64,000 nucleotides of DNA from Micromonospora ferruginea (GTDB lineage: Bacteria; Actinomycetota; Actinomycetes; Mycobacteriales; Micromonosporaceae), in NCBI RefSeq assembly GCF_013694245.2, contig NZ_CP059322.2:4905001-4969000 (forward strand). Reading direction: 5' to 3'. The position numbers and the translations under genes were made by a program. Numbering within the stretch: the first letter of the stretch is position 1; every line of letters starts with the position of its first letter. A model generated the notes under the pieces. The model had not been told where the DNA came from. It saw nothing but the letters and a program-made list of their open reading frames with translations, and did no database searches. Positions 15,549 to 24,578 of this stretch are shown here, in pieces.

Positions 15549-17732
15549 TCAGGGTGTTTCGCCGAGGAACACCCGGCGCACCACCCGCTCGGCGGCGAGC
15601 CCGTCGTCGAGCGCGCAGAAGCGGGCCCGGAACACGGCCCGCGCCCGATCGGCCGCCTCGCCGGCCACCGCGCCGGAGCGGAACAGGTCGAGCAGGCCCG
15701 GGAGGTCCACCGCGACCGCGCCCGGCGGCTCCGCCAACAGGTCGAGGTAGACGCCCCGGGCCACCCGGTAGGCGTCCCAGTCCGGCGCGTAGACCACGAT
15801 CGGCCGGTCCAGCACGGCGTAGTCGAACATCGCCGAGGAATAGTCGGTGACCAGCACGTCCGCGGCCAGGTAGAGATCCTCCACCCGGTCGTACGCGCTG
15901 ACGTCCAGCACACCGCCCGCCGCCGGCCCGCGCGGCTGCCGCTCCCGGTCGTGGAAGTAGTGGCTGCGCATCAGCAGCCGCCCGTTCGCGCCCAGCACGT
16001 CGCGCATCCGGTCCGGGTCGAACGGGGGCCGCCAGCCGGGCAGGTGCTCCCGGTGCGTCGGCGCGTAGAGCACCACGTACTCGTCGGGTCCGATGCCCAG
16101 CGCGGCGCGGACCTGGCGGCCCTCGTCGGCGGTGGCCCGCGCCAGCCGGTCGTTGCGCGGGTAGCCGACCTCCAGCGTGGTGTAGTCGGCCGGGTACGCC
16201 CGCTCCCACATCTGGGTGGAGAAGCTGTTCGAGGTGACGCTGTAGTCCCAGCGGTCCACCCGGCGCAGCAGCCCGGCGAAGTTCATCCCCATCGCGCCCA
16301 CCGGGTAGCGCTGCTGGTCGAGGCCCATCACCTTCACCGGCGTCCCGTGGTGGGTCTGCACGTGCACCGAGCCGGGGCGCTTGTGCACGAAGTCCGGGAA
16401 GTTCACGTTGTTGACCAGCCAGTGCGCCCGGGCCAGCACCCGGTGGTACTCGCGGGTGCCGGCGACGACGTACTCCACGCCCGGCGGCAGCGTGGCCACC
16501 CGGTCGCGCCGGACGATCCAGACGCCGCGCACCTGCGGGGCGAGCCGGCGCGCGGCCTCGTAGATCGCCGCCGGGTTGCAGGAGTAGCCCCGGTACCAGT
16601 AGGCCGCGTAGACCGCCAGCGTCGGGTCGATCGGCCGACGCAGCTCGGCCCGGTAGTACTCGGACAGCGCGGTGTCCCGGGCCCGCCGGGCGGTCCGCCG
16701 CAGCGCCGGCGCCACCCGCCGCCGGGCCCGCCCGGCCGTCCCCCGGGCCGCGTCGCGCACCCGGTGGACCTCGCGCAAAGCGCTGAACGTCCGCCACCGG
16801 CCGGCGGCCACCAGCCGGTGCTTCACCCCCTCCGCGCCGGGCGGGACCGGATAGCCGCCGGGCGGCAGGAAGTGCACGTAGTCGGCGTGCATCTGGGCGA
16901 AGAACGGCGCCCGCAGCTCCGGCGCGATCCGCTCGCCGTTGCCGAGCACGGTCAGGTGGTGCCAGACCATCCGCTCGAAGACCGCCGGTCGCAGCCCGTC
17001 CGTCCCCCACCGGTCCATCAGCCGGAACACCCGGTGCCACTGGGCGAAGACCTCGAAGTGCCGGTCGCCCCGGGTCCGGGTGATCGCCCCGGTGCGGCGC
17101 TGCCGGTAGTTGAGGCACACCCGGTCGAGCACGCCGATCCGGTCGGCCGCCATCAGCGCCGGATAGCTGAACGAGACGTCCTCGTACCAGCCCGGCGCGA
17201 AGCGGAGCCCGCGCTCGACCAGGAACTCCCGGCGGATCAGCCGGTTCCAGGCGGTGTGCAGCAGCTTCAGCACCTCCGGCCGGTCCCGCACCGTGAACGT
17301 CTCCGGGCCGGGCGGGTCGGGGAATACGTCGCGCATCGCGCTGCGGGTGCCGACGTTGTTCCAGTGCGCCCGCACGTGGTCCACGATCAGCACGTCGGGG
17401 CGGGTGTCCCGGAGCCGGTCGGCGACGTGCGGCAGGCAGCCGGGCACCAGCCAGTCGTCGCCGTCGACGAACCACACGTACTCGCCGACGGCCCGGTCCA
17501 GCCCGATGTTGCGGGCCGGACCGAGCCCGACGTTCTCGGTGAGGCGGACCGGGCGGACCCGGGGGTCGCGTGCCGCGTACTCGGCCAGGATCTCGCCGCT
17601 GCCGTCGGGCGAGGCGTCGTCCACCCCGATCACCTCGACGTCGGCGAACGGCTGGTCGAGGATCGAGTCCAGGCATTCCCGCAGGTAGCCCTGCACCCGG
17701 TAGGCCGGCACGACGAAACTGATCAGCGTCAT
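15549..17732 (-). CDS. Bifunctional GT2 glycosyltransferase / TagF-like glycerophosphotransferase
   Basis: The 727-residue protein is a fusion. Residues 1 to about 230 are a family 2 glycosyltransferase: ISFVVPAYRVQGYL, VIGVDDASPDGS, metal-binding VDGDDW (90-94). Residues from about 360 form a CDP-glycerol glycerophosphotransferase (TagF) domain: QTHHGTPVKVMGLD, SNSFSTQMW, YPRNDRL, LYAPTHRE, and VTDYSSAMFDYAVLDRPIVVY. TagF enzymes polymerise polyol phosphate from CDP-polyol at the inner membrane face, so this protein probably builds a teichoic acid-like or sugar-phosphate polymer. It is last in a minus-strand cluster with the CDP-alcohol transferase and ABC exporter genes. ATG 17732 follows GGAGG. 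Confidence 0.88.
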   Translation of the reverse strand: MTLISFVVPAYRVQGYLRECLDSILDQPFADVEVIGVDDASPDGSGEILAEYAARDPRVRPVRLTENVGLGPARNIGLDRAVGEYVWFVDGDDWLVPGCLPHVADRLRDTRPDVLIVDHVRAHWNNVGTRSAMRDVFPDPPGPETFTVRDRPEVLKLLHTAWNRLIRREFLVERGLRFAPGWYEDVSFSYPALMAADRIGVLDRVCLNYRQRRTGAITRTRGDRHFEVFAQWHRVFRLMDRWGTDGLRPAVFERMVWHHLTVLGNGERIAPELRAPFFAQMHADYVHFLPPGGYPVPPGAEGVKHRLVAAGRWRTFSALREVHRVRDAARGTAGRARRRVAPALRRTARRARDTALSEYYRAELRRPIDPTLAVYAAYWYRGYSCNPAAIYEAARRLAPQVRGVWIVRRDRVATLPPGVEYVVAGTREYHRVLARAHWLVNNVNFPDFVHKRPGSVHVQTHHGTPVKVMGLDQQRYPVGAMGMNFAGLLRRVDRWDYSVTSNSFSTQMWERAYPADYTTLEVGYPRNDRLARATADEGRQVRAALGIGPDEYVVLYAPTHREHLPGWRPPFDPDRMRDVLGANGRLLMRSHYFHDRERQPRGPAAGGVLDVSAYDRVEDLYLAADVLVTDYSSAMFDYAVLDRPIVVYAPDWDAYRVARGVYLDLLAEPPGAVAVDLPGLLDLFRSGAVAGEAADRARAVFRARFCALDDGLAAERVVRRVFLGETP

Positions 17733-17748
17733 CCCGGCCCGCCCTCCG

Positions 17749-19674
17749 TCAGCCCGGCGAGGTGGCACCCCCACGGGCGCGGGCCGGCAGGACCACCCAG
17801 GCGAGGACCACGCTCGCGACGAAAACCACCAAAAGGTACGCACCGATTGTAGCCAGAGTGATACTCACAATTCCGGCGACCAGTCCGATTGCCAGCAGCA
17901 GGGAGCGCCCCTCCCAGCCCAGCGTGGCGCCGTGCAGCGGCGGAGCCGACTGCCGCTTCTCCAACCGGGCGGTCAGGTCGTAGTGGTGCAGCGTGAGCAC
18001 CAGCACGTACGCGAAGATCAGCCAGGCCGGCGCCCGCCCGGCCACCCCGACCGCGATGGCGAACAGATACTCGGCGGCCCGCAGCGCGGCCGGCACCAGC
18101 CAGTCCAACGCCCCGGCGTGCGGCGCCCGCGAACCCTGCGCCGCGCCCAGCAGCAGCACCATCGCGACGATCACGCCCCAGCTCGGCAGGTCGCGCCCGT
18201 CGTGCACCGCCCACAGCGCCCAGACCAGCAGCGCCGCCGCCGCGACCGCACCCACCAGCGCCGTCACCAGCGGCCGGCGCGTCGTCGGCAACGTCCGGGT
18301 CAACGGGCCGTCGTCACGGTGCAGGCCGGCGTCGACCGTGGTCAACACCGGCACCTTCATCCAGCGCGCCCGCAGCGTCCGCAACGCCCCGGTGTACGCG
18401 AACGCCAACGTGCCCCACACCAGCACCGCGCAGAGCGCCACCAGCGGCCCGAACAGCGCGGCGGCCACCGCGATCAACGCCCACCGCTCGCCGATCGGGA
18501 ACACCACGGTCCGCTTCAGCCAGTACGACACCGAGCCGGTGTCCGCCTGCACCCGCGTCGACGCGGCGTTCAGCTTGCCGCCCAACCCGCCCGCGTCGCC
18601 GGTCACCACCTTCGGCCGGCGCGCGGCCTCGTCGTGCAGCGCGCCGTACCAGGTGTCGGTCATGTGCCGCACGGTCTGCAACGTCATCGCGGCCAGCGCC
18701 AGCGCCCAGCCGTAGCGGAACCCGGCGTGCGTCGCCCCGAAGCCGAGCCCGGCGTAGACCACGTACTCCTTGAACCGGTCCGCCATCGTGTCCAGCCAGC
18801 CACCCCAGGCGCTGAAGTGCCTGGTGTAGCGGGCCAGTTGCCCGTCCACGCAGTCGAGCACGAACCCCAGGTAGAGCAGCACGCCGCCGGCCACCAGCGC
18901 GGGCCGGCCGCCGACGCCGAACAGCACCGCCGCCGCCACCGCGAACAGCACCGAGAAGAGCGTCACCCCGCTCGGGCCCAACCCGATCCGGGCGGCGGCC
19001 TTCGCGACGTGCGGGGACCAGGTGCTGACGAAGAACGTGGTGAAGAAGTCGTCGCGCTCCTTCACCGACAGCCGCAGCTCGGCCCGGTCCTCGTCGACCG
19101 CCGCCACCGCCGCCTCGGCGGCGACCCGCCCGGCCGCGTCGCCGACCCGGTGCGCGACCAGCAGGCGTACCCGGTGGGCGAAGATCAGCGGCCCCCGGGC
19201 GGCGAGTGCGGCCACCAGCCGGTCCACCGCGCCCAGCGGCCCACCGGCCGCGGCCGCGCGGGCGGCGTCGGCGAGGGCCGGCAGGTCGGCCGCGCCGACC
19301 CGCAGCGCGCCACCGAACACGCCCGTCGCGTCCGCGTCGTCGCCGACCGCGACCACCTGGCCGCGCTCCTCCCGCACCGTCGCCTGCCCGGCGGCCGGCG
19401 GATCGGTGAGCACCAGCGCCACCGTCGGCCCGACCGGGCTGGTCGCGAGATGCCGGAGTACGGCCGTGTGCGCCACCAGGTCGACGCCGCTGACCAGAAC
19501 CGGGCCGGTCGCGCCGGCCACCAGGTCGGCCAGCTCGGCCAGGTCGGCGGCGACGCGCACGTCGTCCGCCCCGGCCCGGCGCCACTGCGCGGCCAGTCGG
19601 TCTCCGAGCGCTTCCCCGCCCTCGGTGGCTCCGCCCGCCGCCGGCCCGGCGGCGAGCACGATCGCGAGCGTCAC
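17749..19674 (-). CDS. CDP-alcohol phosphotransferase with N-terminal nucleotidyltransferase-like domain
   Basis: The 641-residue membrane enzyme begins with VTLAIVLAAG and a roughly 180-residue region resembling a degenerate sugar-nucleotide or IspD-type transferase (no intact GGxGTR loop seen). The CDP-alcohol motif D-x2-D-G-x2-A-R-x8-G-x3-D-x3-D starts at D274 (DCVDGQLARY, then GGWLDTMADR). About eight further hydrophobic helices follow. Such enzymes move a phospho-alcohol from a CDP donor to an acceptor. Its place between polymer transferase and exporter genes suggests lipid-linked primer or precursor synthesis. GTG 19674 overlaps the TagH-like stop (GTGA), fixing the start. Confidence 0.87.
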   Translation of the reverse strand: MTLAIVLAAGPAAGGATEGGEALGDRLAAQWRRAGADDVRVAADLAELADLVAGATGPVLVSGVDLVAHTAVLRHLATSPVGPTVALVLTDPPAAGQATVREERGQVVAVGDDADATGVFGGALRVGAADLPALADAARAAAAGGPLGAVDRLVAALAARGPLIFAHRVRLLVAHRVGDAAGRVAAEAAVAAVDEDRAELRLSVKERDDFFTTFFVSTWSPHVAKAAARIGLGPSGVTLFSVLFAVAAAVLFGVGGRPALVAGGVLLYLGFVLDCVDGQLARYTRHFSAWGGWLDTMADRFKEYVVYAGLGFGATHAGFRYGWALALAAMTLQTVRHMTDTWYGALHDEAARRPKVVTGDAGGLGGKLNAASTRVQADTGSVSYWLKRTVVFPIGERWALIAVAAALFGPLVALCAVLVWGTLAFAYTGALRTLRARWMKVPVLTTVDAGLHRDDGPLTRTLPTTRRPLVTALVGAVAAAALLVWALWAVHDGRDLPSWGVIVAMVLLLGAAQGSRAPHAGALDWLVPAALRAAEYLFAIAVGVAGRAPAWLIFAYVLVLTLHHYDLTARLEKRQSAPPLHGATLGWEGRSLLLAIGLVAGIVSITLATIGAYLLVVFVASVVLAWVVLPARARGGATSPG

Positions 19675-20414
19675 CGCTGCGCCGCGTCGGCGTAGGCCCG
19701 CAGTGCCTCGTCGATCGTCCCGTCGACGGTCAACCGTCCGGCGTCGAGGTAGAGCCCCCGACGGCAGAACCTCGTGAGGTCCTTGTCGTTGTGTGACACC
19801 AGCACCAGCGTGCGCCCTTCCGCGAGAAGTCGCTCGATGGTCGCATAGCACTTCGCGCGGAACTCCGCGTCCCCGACCGCGGTCACCTCGTCCACCAACA
19901 ACACCGGGTGCGGCAGGTGCGCGATCACCGCGAAACCCAGCCGCACCTTCATCCCCGACGAGTAGTGCCGCACCGACGTGTCGATGGCGCGTTCCACCTG
20001 CTCACCTGCGAACGAGACGATCTCGTCGAAGTGCCGGCGCAGGTAGTCCGAGGAGAGCCCGTGCAGCCCGCCGACAAGGTAGAGGTTCTCCCGGCCGGTC
20101 AGGTCGCCGGAGAACCCGGCGGACAGCTCCAGCAGCGGCGCCACCCGCCCGTGCACCCGGATCGCGCCCTCGTCCGGGATGAGCACACCGGCGATCAACC
20201 GCAGCAGCGTGCTCTTGCCGGTGCCGTTGCGCCCCACCACGCCCACCGTCTCGCCCGGTTCGATCCGGAACGACAGGTCCCGCAGCGGCCAGAACCGACC
20301 GGCGTCCGGGTCGCGCGCGCCCCGGTGCACGATCAGCTCCCGCAGCCGGAGCTGCCGACGCCGGTTCCGGACGAACCGGATGCCCAGCCCGTCCGCCTCG
20401 ATGATCGGCGCCAC
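19671..20414 (-). CDS. Polysaccharide/teichoic acid ABC exporter ATPase (TagH-like)
   Basis: The 247-residue ATPase has Walker A GRNGTGKST (61-69), a variant signature HYSSGMKVRL and Walker B VLLVDEV, plus H-loop LVLVSHN. The SSGM signature and the ENLYLVGGLHGLSSDYLRR block are typical of ATPases that export O-antigen, teichoic acid or capsule across the membrane. It lacks the long C-terminal carbohydrate-recognition domain of O-antigen exporters. GTG 20414 follows the permease stop with no gap, and its own stop overlaps the next start by 4 bases. It pairs with the permease encoded just upstream. Confidence 0.9.
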   Translation of the reverse strand: MAPIIEADGLGIRFVRNRRRQLRLRELIVHRGARDPDAGRFWPLRDLSFRIEPGETVGVVGRNGTGKSTLLRLIAGVLIPDEGAIRVHGRVAPLLELSAGFSGDLTGRENLYLVGGLHGLSSDYLRRHFDEIVSFAGEQVERAIDTSVRHYSSGMKVRLGFAVIAHLPHPVLLVDEVTAVGDAEFRAKCYATIERLLAEGRTLVLVSHNDKDLTRFCRRGLYLDAGRLTVDGTIDEALRAYADAAQR

Positions 20415-21242
20415 TCAGAGTTCCTTCAGCACGGCCGGTTCGAGGCGGTGGAACGACCACCAACCGAGCGCCAACACCAGCAGGCTGCCTCCCACGGTGA
20501 CGGTGAGCAGCCGCGCGTCCGGGAACTCGTCCGGATACCAGACCGCGTGATGCAGTTGGAAGATCCCCACCAGCGGGTTCAGCTCGTACGCGACCTTGAG
20601 CCAGCCCGGCATGCCGGAGTCCCGCACCAGGTTGAACGGATAGATGATCGGGGTGGCGTAGAACAGCAGCCGGATCGCCAGTCGCATGATCCGCTCGATG
20701 TCGCGCATCAGCACGTTGCCCGCCGACAGCAGCAGCGCCAGGCCCACCAGCAGCACGAACTGCACGGTCACGGCCAGCGGCAGGGCGAGCAGGCTCCACC
20801 CCGGGTGGATCTTCCCGTGGCTCGCGTAGAGCGCCGCGATGGCGATCAGGATCGGCAGGCCGGCCAGGTACTCGGCGAAGCGGCCGGCGACCCGGCCGAT
20901 CGGGAAGATCGGCCGGGGCAGGTTCATCGTGGTGATCAGCCGGGCCTGCCCGGTGAGCGCGCCGGCCGCCTCGGTCAACGCCGAACTGGCCCACATCCAC
21001 GCGAAGATTCCGGTGATCAGGAACAGCGGGTACGAGCCGGCCGCCTCGCCCAGGTGCCGCCGGGTCGCCCCGGAGTAGAGCACCCCGAAGACGAACCAGT
21101 AGATCAGGCCCATGCCGAGGGGTTCGATGAGCGACCAGAGGTAGCCCAGCACCGACTGCTGGTACTTCACCGCGAGATCCCGCCGGACCAGGATCCGCAG
21201 CGAGGTGCGGGCCGACCAGAGCGCCGCGACGCCGGACGTCAC
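20415..21242 (-). CDS. Polysaccharide/teichoic acid ABC exporter permease (TagG-like)
   Basis: The 275-residue ABC-2 type permease has six predicted membrane helices. N-terminal landmarks are LVRRDLAVKYQQSVLGYLWSL and later MNLPRPIFPIGRV; further on are NVLMRDIERIMRLAIRLLFY and a Trp-rich final helix (LALGWWSFHRLEP). This is the TagG/Wzm family that works with the adjacent TagH-like ATPase to export a lipid-linked polymer. It is first in the four-gene cluster, so the promoter should lie in 21243-21307. GTG 21242 has GAGG only 2 bases ahead, so the exact start is uncertain. Confidence 0.9.
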   Translation of the reverse strand: MTSGVAALWSARTSLRILVRRDLAVKYQQSVLGYLWSLIEPLGMGLIYWFVFGVLYSGATRRHLGEAAGSYPLFLITGIFAWMWASSALTEAAGALTGQARLITTMNLPRPIFPIGRVAGRFAEYLAGLPILIAIAALYASHGKIHPGWSLLALPLAVTVQFVLLVGLALLLSAGNVLMRDIERIMRLAIRLLFYATPIIYPFNLVRDSGMPGWLKVAYELNPLVGIFQLHHAVWYPDEFPDARLLTVTVGGSLLVLALGWWSFHRLEPAVLKEL

Positions 21243-21307
21243 CGCCTCATCGTCGCGCTCCCCCCGGCCGGCGCGGCGACGGTCCGCGCCGGATCACCCC
21301 AACGGGG

Positions 21308-22678
21308 TCAGCACTCGATGACGTTGACCGCGAGCCCGCCCCGCGCCGTCTCCTTGTACTTGACCTTCATGTCCGCGCCGGTCTCCCGCATGGTCTTGAT
21401 GACCTTGTCCAGCGACACGTGGTGCACCCCGTCGCCACGCAACGCCAGCCGGGCCGCGGTGATCGCCTTGATGCTGGCCACCGCGTTGCGCTCGATGCAC
21501 GGGATCTGCACCAGCCCGCCCACCGGGTCGCAGGTGAGCCCCAGGTTGTGCTCCATGCCGATCTCGGCGGCGTTCTCCACCTGCTCCGGCGTGCCGCCCA
21601 GCGCCTCCGCCAGCCCGGCCGCCGCCATCGAGCACGCCGAACCGACCTCGCCCTGGCAGCCGACCTCGGCCCCGGAGATCGACGCGTTCTCCTTGAACAG
21701 CACCCCGATCGCGCCGGCGGCCAGCAGGAACCGGACCACCCCCTCGTCGGAGGCGCCCGGCACGAACCGCGTGTAGTAGTGCAGCACGGCCGGGATGATC
21801 CCGGCGGCGCCGTTCGTCGGCGCGGTGACCACCCGGCCGCCGGCCGCGTTCTCCTCGTTCACCGCGAGCGCGAACAGCGTCACCCAGTCCATCGCGCGCA
21901 GCGGGTCGTCCGCGCCGTTCTCCGCCTCCAGGCCGCGCCGCAGCTCGGCCGCGCGGCGACGGACCTTCAACCCACCCGGCAGTACGCCGTCGTGGGTGCA
22001 GCCGTTCTCCACGCACTCCCGCATCACCTGCCAGATGTGCAGCAGCCCCGCGCGGACGTCCGCCTCGCTGCGCCAGGACAGCTCGTTGGCGAGCATCACC
22101 TCGCTGATCGACAGGCCGGTCCCGGTGGTGACCTTCAGCAGCTCCGCGCCGGTGAGGAACGGGTACCGGACCCGGGTGGCGTCCGGTTTGATCCGATCCG
22201 CCCCGGCGGCCGCCTCGTCCACCACGAACCCGCCGCCGACCGAGTAGTAGGTGCGGGACCGCACCTCGTTCCCGGCCGCGTCGAACGCCGCGAACGTCAT
22301 CCCGTTCGGGTGGTACGGCAACGAGCGTCGACGGTGCAGCACCAGGTCCCGGTCCGGGTCGAAGTCGACCTCCTGGCTGCCGAGCAGGCGCAGCCGCCGC
22401 TCGTCCCGGATCCGCGCCACCCGTGGCCCGACGCCGTCGGTGTCGACCGTCTCCGGGGCCTCGCCCTCCAGCCCCAGCAGCACCGCGCGGTCGCTGCCGT
22501 GGCCGTGCCCGGTGGCGCCCAGCGAGCCGAACAGCTCCGCCTGCACCCGGGCCACGTCGGCGAGCTGCCCGTCGGCCTTCAGGCCACCCACGAACGTACG
22601 GGCGGCCCGCATCGGCCCGACGGTGTGCGAGCTGGACGGCCCGATACCGACGCTGAAGAGGTCGAAAACACTGATCAT
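21308..22678 (-). CDS. sdaA: L-serine dehydratase, iron-sulfur dependent, single chain
   Basis: The 456-residue enzyme begins with the beta-domain signature VGIGPSSSHTVGPM (residues 10-23). The C-terminal catalytic part has the 4Fe-4S cysteines in VGCQGEVGSACSMAA, LTCDPVGG and IPCIERNA. It converts L-serine to pyruvate and ammonia in the cytoplasm; one chain contains both the alpha and beta parts. ATG 22678 has a GAGGAAAG ribosome site about 8 bases upstream. It is transcribed alone, after a long gene-free region. I saw no convincing glycine-riboswitch core in the leader. Confidence 0.95.
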   Translation of the reverse strand: MISVFDLFSVGIGPSSSHTVGPMRAARTFVGGLKADGQLADVARVQAELFGSLGATGHGHGSDRAVLLGLEGEAPETVDTDGVGPRVARIRDERRLRLLGSQEVDFDPDRDLVLHRRRSLPYHPNGMTFAAFDAAGNEVRSRTYYSVGGGFVVDEAAAGADRIKPDATRVRYPFLTGAELLKVTTGTGLSISEVMLANELSWRSEADVRAGLLHIWQVMRECVENGCTHDGVLPGGLKVRRRAAELRRGLEAENGADDPLRAMDWVTLFALAVNEENAAGGRVVTAPTNGAAGIIPAVLHYYTRFVPGASDEGVVRFLLAAGAIGVLFKENASISGAEVGCQGEVGSACSMAAAGLAEALGGTPEQVENAAEIGMEHNLGLTCDPVGGLVQIPCIERNAVASIKAITAARLALRGDGVHHVSLDKVIKTMRETGADMKVKYKETARGGLAVNVIEC

Positions 22679-22910
22679 GGCTGCACTTTCCTCGCCGTCG
22701 TCCCCGTTGTGCGGTTCCGAACCGGTGCGATGCCGCGCTCCCTGTCCAGGGTTGGAACGGCCGGCGCCAAGGGTGGAGGCGCCGACCGGCGAGCCTACCC
22801 GCCCAGCTCAATACCCGCCCTCACCCCGCCTCACGCCCCCGCTCACCTGTCCCCACCGCCCCCGTCCACCGCCCACGCCTCGCACCCGCTCACCGCCCAA
22901 CGCCTCGCCC

Positions 22911-22959
22911 AGCTCACAGCTCACAGCTCACAGCTCACAGCTCACAGCTCACAGCTCAC
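22911..22959. repeat. 7-bp tandem repeat, seven perfect copies
   Basis: AGCTCAC is repeated seven times without error (49 bp) and ends one base before the inverted repeat at 22960. Perfect short arrays are prone to slipped-strand length change. It lies about 230 bases upstream of sdaA and outside any gene. Confidence 0.95.
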
Positions 22960-23011
22960 GAGATCTTGGTAGTAAACGGCCCCTCCAGGGGCACTTTCCT
23001 TCCAAGATCTC
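22960..23011. repeat. Intergenic long inverted repeat (GATCTTGG type)
   Basis: GAGATCTTGG (22960-22969) is exactly complementary to 23002-23011. An inner stem GCCCCT/AGGGGC with a two-base loop centres near 22987. The arms and the GGCCC core match the inverted repeat at 52814 closely. Confidence 0.88.
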
Positions 23012-23111
23012 TCCGTATCTCACCAACTGGAACGTCCATCCCAAACACCCCCGCCCACCCCGATCCCACCGCCTCCACCACGCGGTATTCGGACTCACCG
23101 CCCCCACCCGC

Positions 23112-23187
23112 GTCGATCTTGGAGTTGTGGCACCTCTGATAAGGAGTTAAAGCCGACATACCATGGCGCCACAACTCCAAGATCGAC
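23112..23187. repeat. Intergenic long inverted repeat with 20-bp perfect arms
   Basis: GTCGATCTTGGAGTTGTGGC (23112-23131) is exactly complementary to 23168-23187, with a 36-base AT-richer loop containing TAAGGAGTTAAAG. A 20-bp perfect stem is far beyond chance. Ends share GATCTTGG with the repeats at 22960 and 52814 and AGTTG with that at 6451. Confidence 0.92.
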
Positions 23188-23553
23188 GGGACTGGCGAGC
23201 CGATCGCGCCGAGCCGAACGTGCCGCGCCGAGCGCAGTGCGCCGAGCCGGGCGGGGTCGAAACTCGAGCGGGGCGGAAGTGAGGGCCGGGTGGCAGCAGG
23301 TGCGGGGCGGGTACGGGCGAGGCGCAAGGAAGGGTGTCACGGAGACCGGAGCGCGCCGACGGACGGCGGGGGGAACAGCAGACCGCTCGTCGAGGCATCG
23401 GCGAATGTCGGTGGATGCGTCGGTGTGGGTGCTCCGGGGTAAGCACCTACGGGTGCCCGGGTCGCCGATCCTCCTCGGGGCCGAGGGCGCGGCGCGCACC
23501 CCTGCCTACCGTGGAATCAGCGCGGCGGATCGCCGCAGAAGTGGGAGACGACG

Positions 23554-23757
23554 ATGAGTCGCAAACTGGTCCGGCCCCGTGAGGGGCGCATGCTCGCCGG
23601 TGTCTGCGCCGGCCTCGCCAAGCGGTTCGGCATGTCCGCCGGCATGGTCCGGCTGCTGTTCCTGCTGTCGCTGCTGCTGCCCGGCACCCAGGTGATCGTC
23701 TACCTGATCCTGTGGGTGCTGATGCCGAACGAGGACCGCTACCTCGCCACCCGCTGA
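23554..23757 (+). CDS. PspC domain protein
   Basis: The 67-residue protein is a minimal PspC domain: LVRPREGRMLAGVCAGLAKRF, then the hydrophobic segment RLLFLLSLLLPGTQVIVYLIL and the usual end WVLMPNED. PspC domains sit in the membrane and in other bacteria sense envelope stress with PspA; no PspA or PspB gene is near. ATG 23554 follows GGGAG (23543-23547). It is a single-gene transcript bounded by a strong hairpin. Confidence 0.92.
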   Translation: MSRKLVRPREGRMLAGVCAGLAKRFGMSAGMVRLLFLLSLLLPGTQVIVYLILWVLMPNEDRYLATR

Positions 23758-23769
23758 CCCGCACCCGAC

Positions 23770-23802
23770 GGCGCGCCCGCCCCTGACGAGGGCGGGCGCG
23801 CC
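23770..23802. terminator. Perfect 13-bp inverted repeat between convergent genes
   Basis: GGCGCGCCCGCCC (23770-23782) pairs exactly with 23790-23802 around a seven-base loop, between the pspC stop (23757) and the DUF4230 gene stop (23811). Confidence 0.8.
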
Positions 23803-23810
23803 GGGCGAGG

Positions 23811-24578
23811 TCACGGGGCCGTGTAGGTGACGGTCACCTTCTGGTAGCCGAGGGAGCGCAGCAGCCCCTCCAGCATCTTGCGGGTGTTCTCCTGGGCGCG
23901 GGCGGTGAGCCCGCTGTCCCGGGCCGCGGCGGTGATCCGGTCCTCGGCCAGCTTGTAGATCTGCTGCTGCCGGTTGGGGTCGCCGGCCACCAGGTCGTTG
24001 AGCCGGTTGATCAGGCCCCGCTCCTCGGCGAAGACGTAGCTCTTGTCCATGTTCAGATCGGTCTCGCCGAGCTGCGGCGCGGGCAGCTTGATCTCGGCGG
24101 ACTTGCCGTCGTCGGAGACCACCACCGCCCCGTCACCGATCTTGGCGAAGTCCACGTACGCCTCGACCCGGCCGGCGCCGACGAAGAGCGTGCGCTCGTT
24201 GAGCAGGAAGTCGGGCACGTTGCGCCGGTCCTTCTGCACGTCGACCACCACCTGGAAGTTGCCCTCCGCCGCGACGTAGCGGCTCAGGTCGCGGATCGAC
24301 TGGAGCAGCGGCGGCTGGCTGCGGTCGGTCTGCTCCTTGGCGAACGGGTTGCGGAAGTCGGGCAGCAGGCCGGTCGCCTGCACGCCGAGCAGCGCCACCA
24401 CCACCAGCGCGGCGGCGCCGAGCACCCAGAGCAGACCGCGGCCCGGCCCGCCGCCGGCCGGCGCGGGAACACCGGGCTCCGGGTCGTGCCGGTAGTCCGC
24501 CCGGTCGTGCAGGGACTCGCTGGTCGGGTATTCCGGGAACTCCCTGGTGGGCTGCTGGGTGTCACCGTCGCGGGCCAT
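23811..24578 (-). CDS. DUF4230 membrane-anchored protein
   Basis: The 255-residue protein has an acidic, Pro-rich cytoplasmic N-terminus and one membrane helix (about 50-72, GLLWVLGAAALVVVALLGVQ). The DUF4230 domain follows: LSRYVAAEGNFQVVVDVQKD, FLVGAGRVEAYVDF-like strand, and a helical tail SLGYQKVTVTY. Proteins of this family are anchored in the membrane with the domain outside; function unknown. ATG 24578 is favoured (GAGG close by); GTG 24605 is a possible longer start. It is convergent with pspC, and a joint role in the envelope is only a guess. Confidence 0.82.
   Translation of the reverse strand: MARDGDTQQPTREFPEYPTSESLHDRADYRHDPEPGVPAPAGGGPGRGLLWVLGAAALVVVALLGVQATGLLPDFRNPFAKEQTDRSQPPLLQSIRDLSRYVAAEGNFQVVVDVQKDRRNVPDFLLNERTLFVGAGRVEAYVDFAKIGDGAVVVSDDGKSAEIKLPAPQLGETDLNMDKSYVFAEERGLINRLNDLVAGDPNRQQQIYKLAEDRITAAARDSGLTARAQENTRKMLEGLLRSLGYQKVTVTYTAP

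Larger units (their letters stand above)
22679..23553. other. 875-base gene-free region rich in repeats
   Basis: No frame in either direction looks coding. From the left it holds the sdaA leader and promoter region, then a strongly C-rich plus strand (22790-22910). A 7-bp tandem repeat follows (22911-22959), then two long inverted repeats (22960-23011 and 23112-23187) and a G-rich stretch leading to the pspC promoter. Reading frames across it give only Ser/Pro/Arg-rich shadow proteins. Confidence 0.75.

Noticed and set aside
22679..22760. Possible glycine or serine riboswitch upstream of sdaA
   Set aside because: Some short GC stems are present, but I could not identify a known conserved core. 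A covariance-model search would decide.
22911..22959. CRISPR-like array
   Set aside because: Units are 7 bp and contiguous without spacers; it is a simple tandem repeat.
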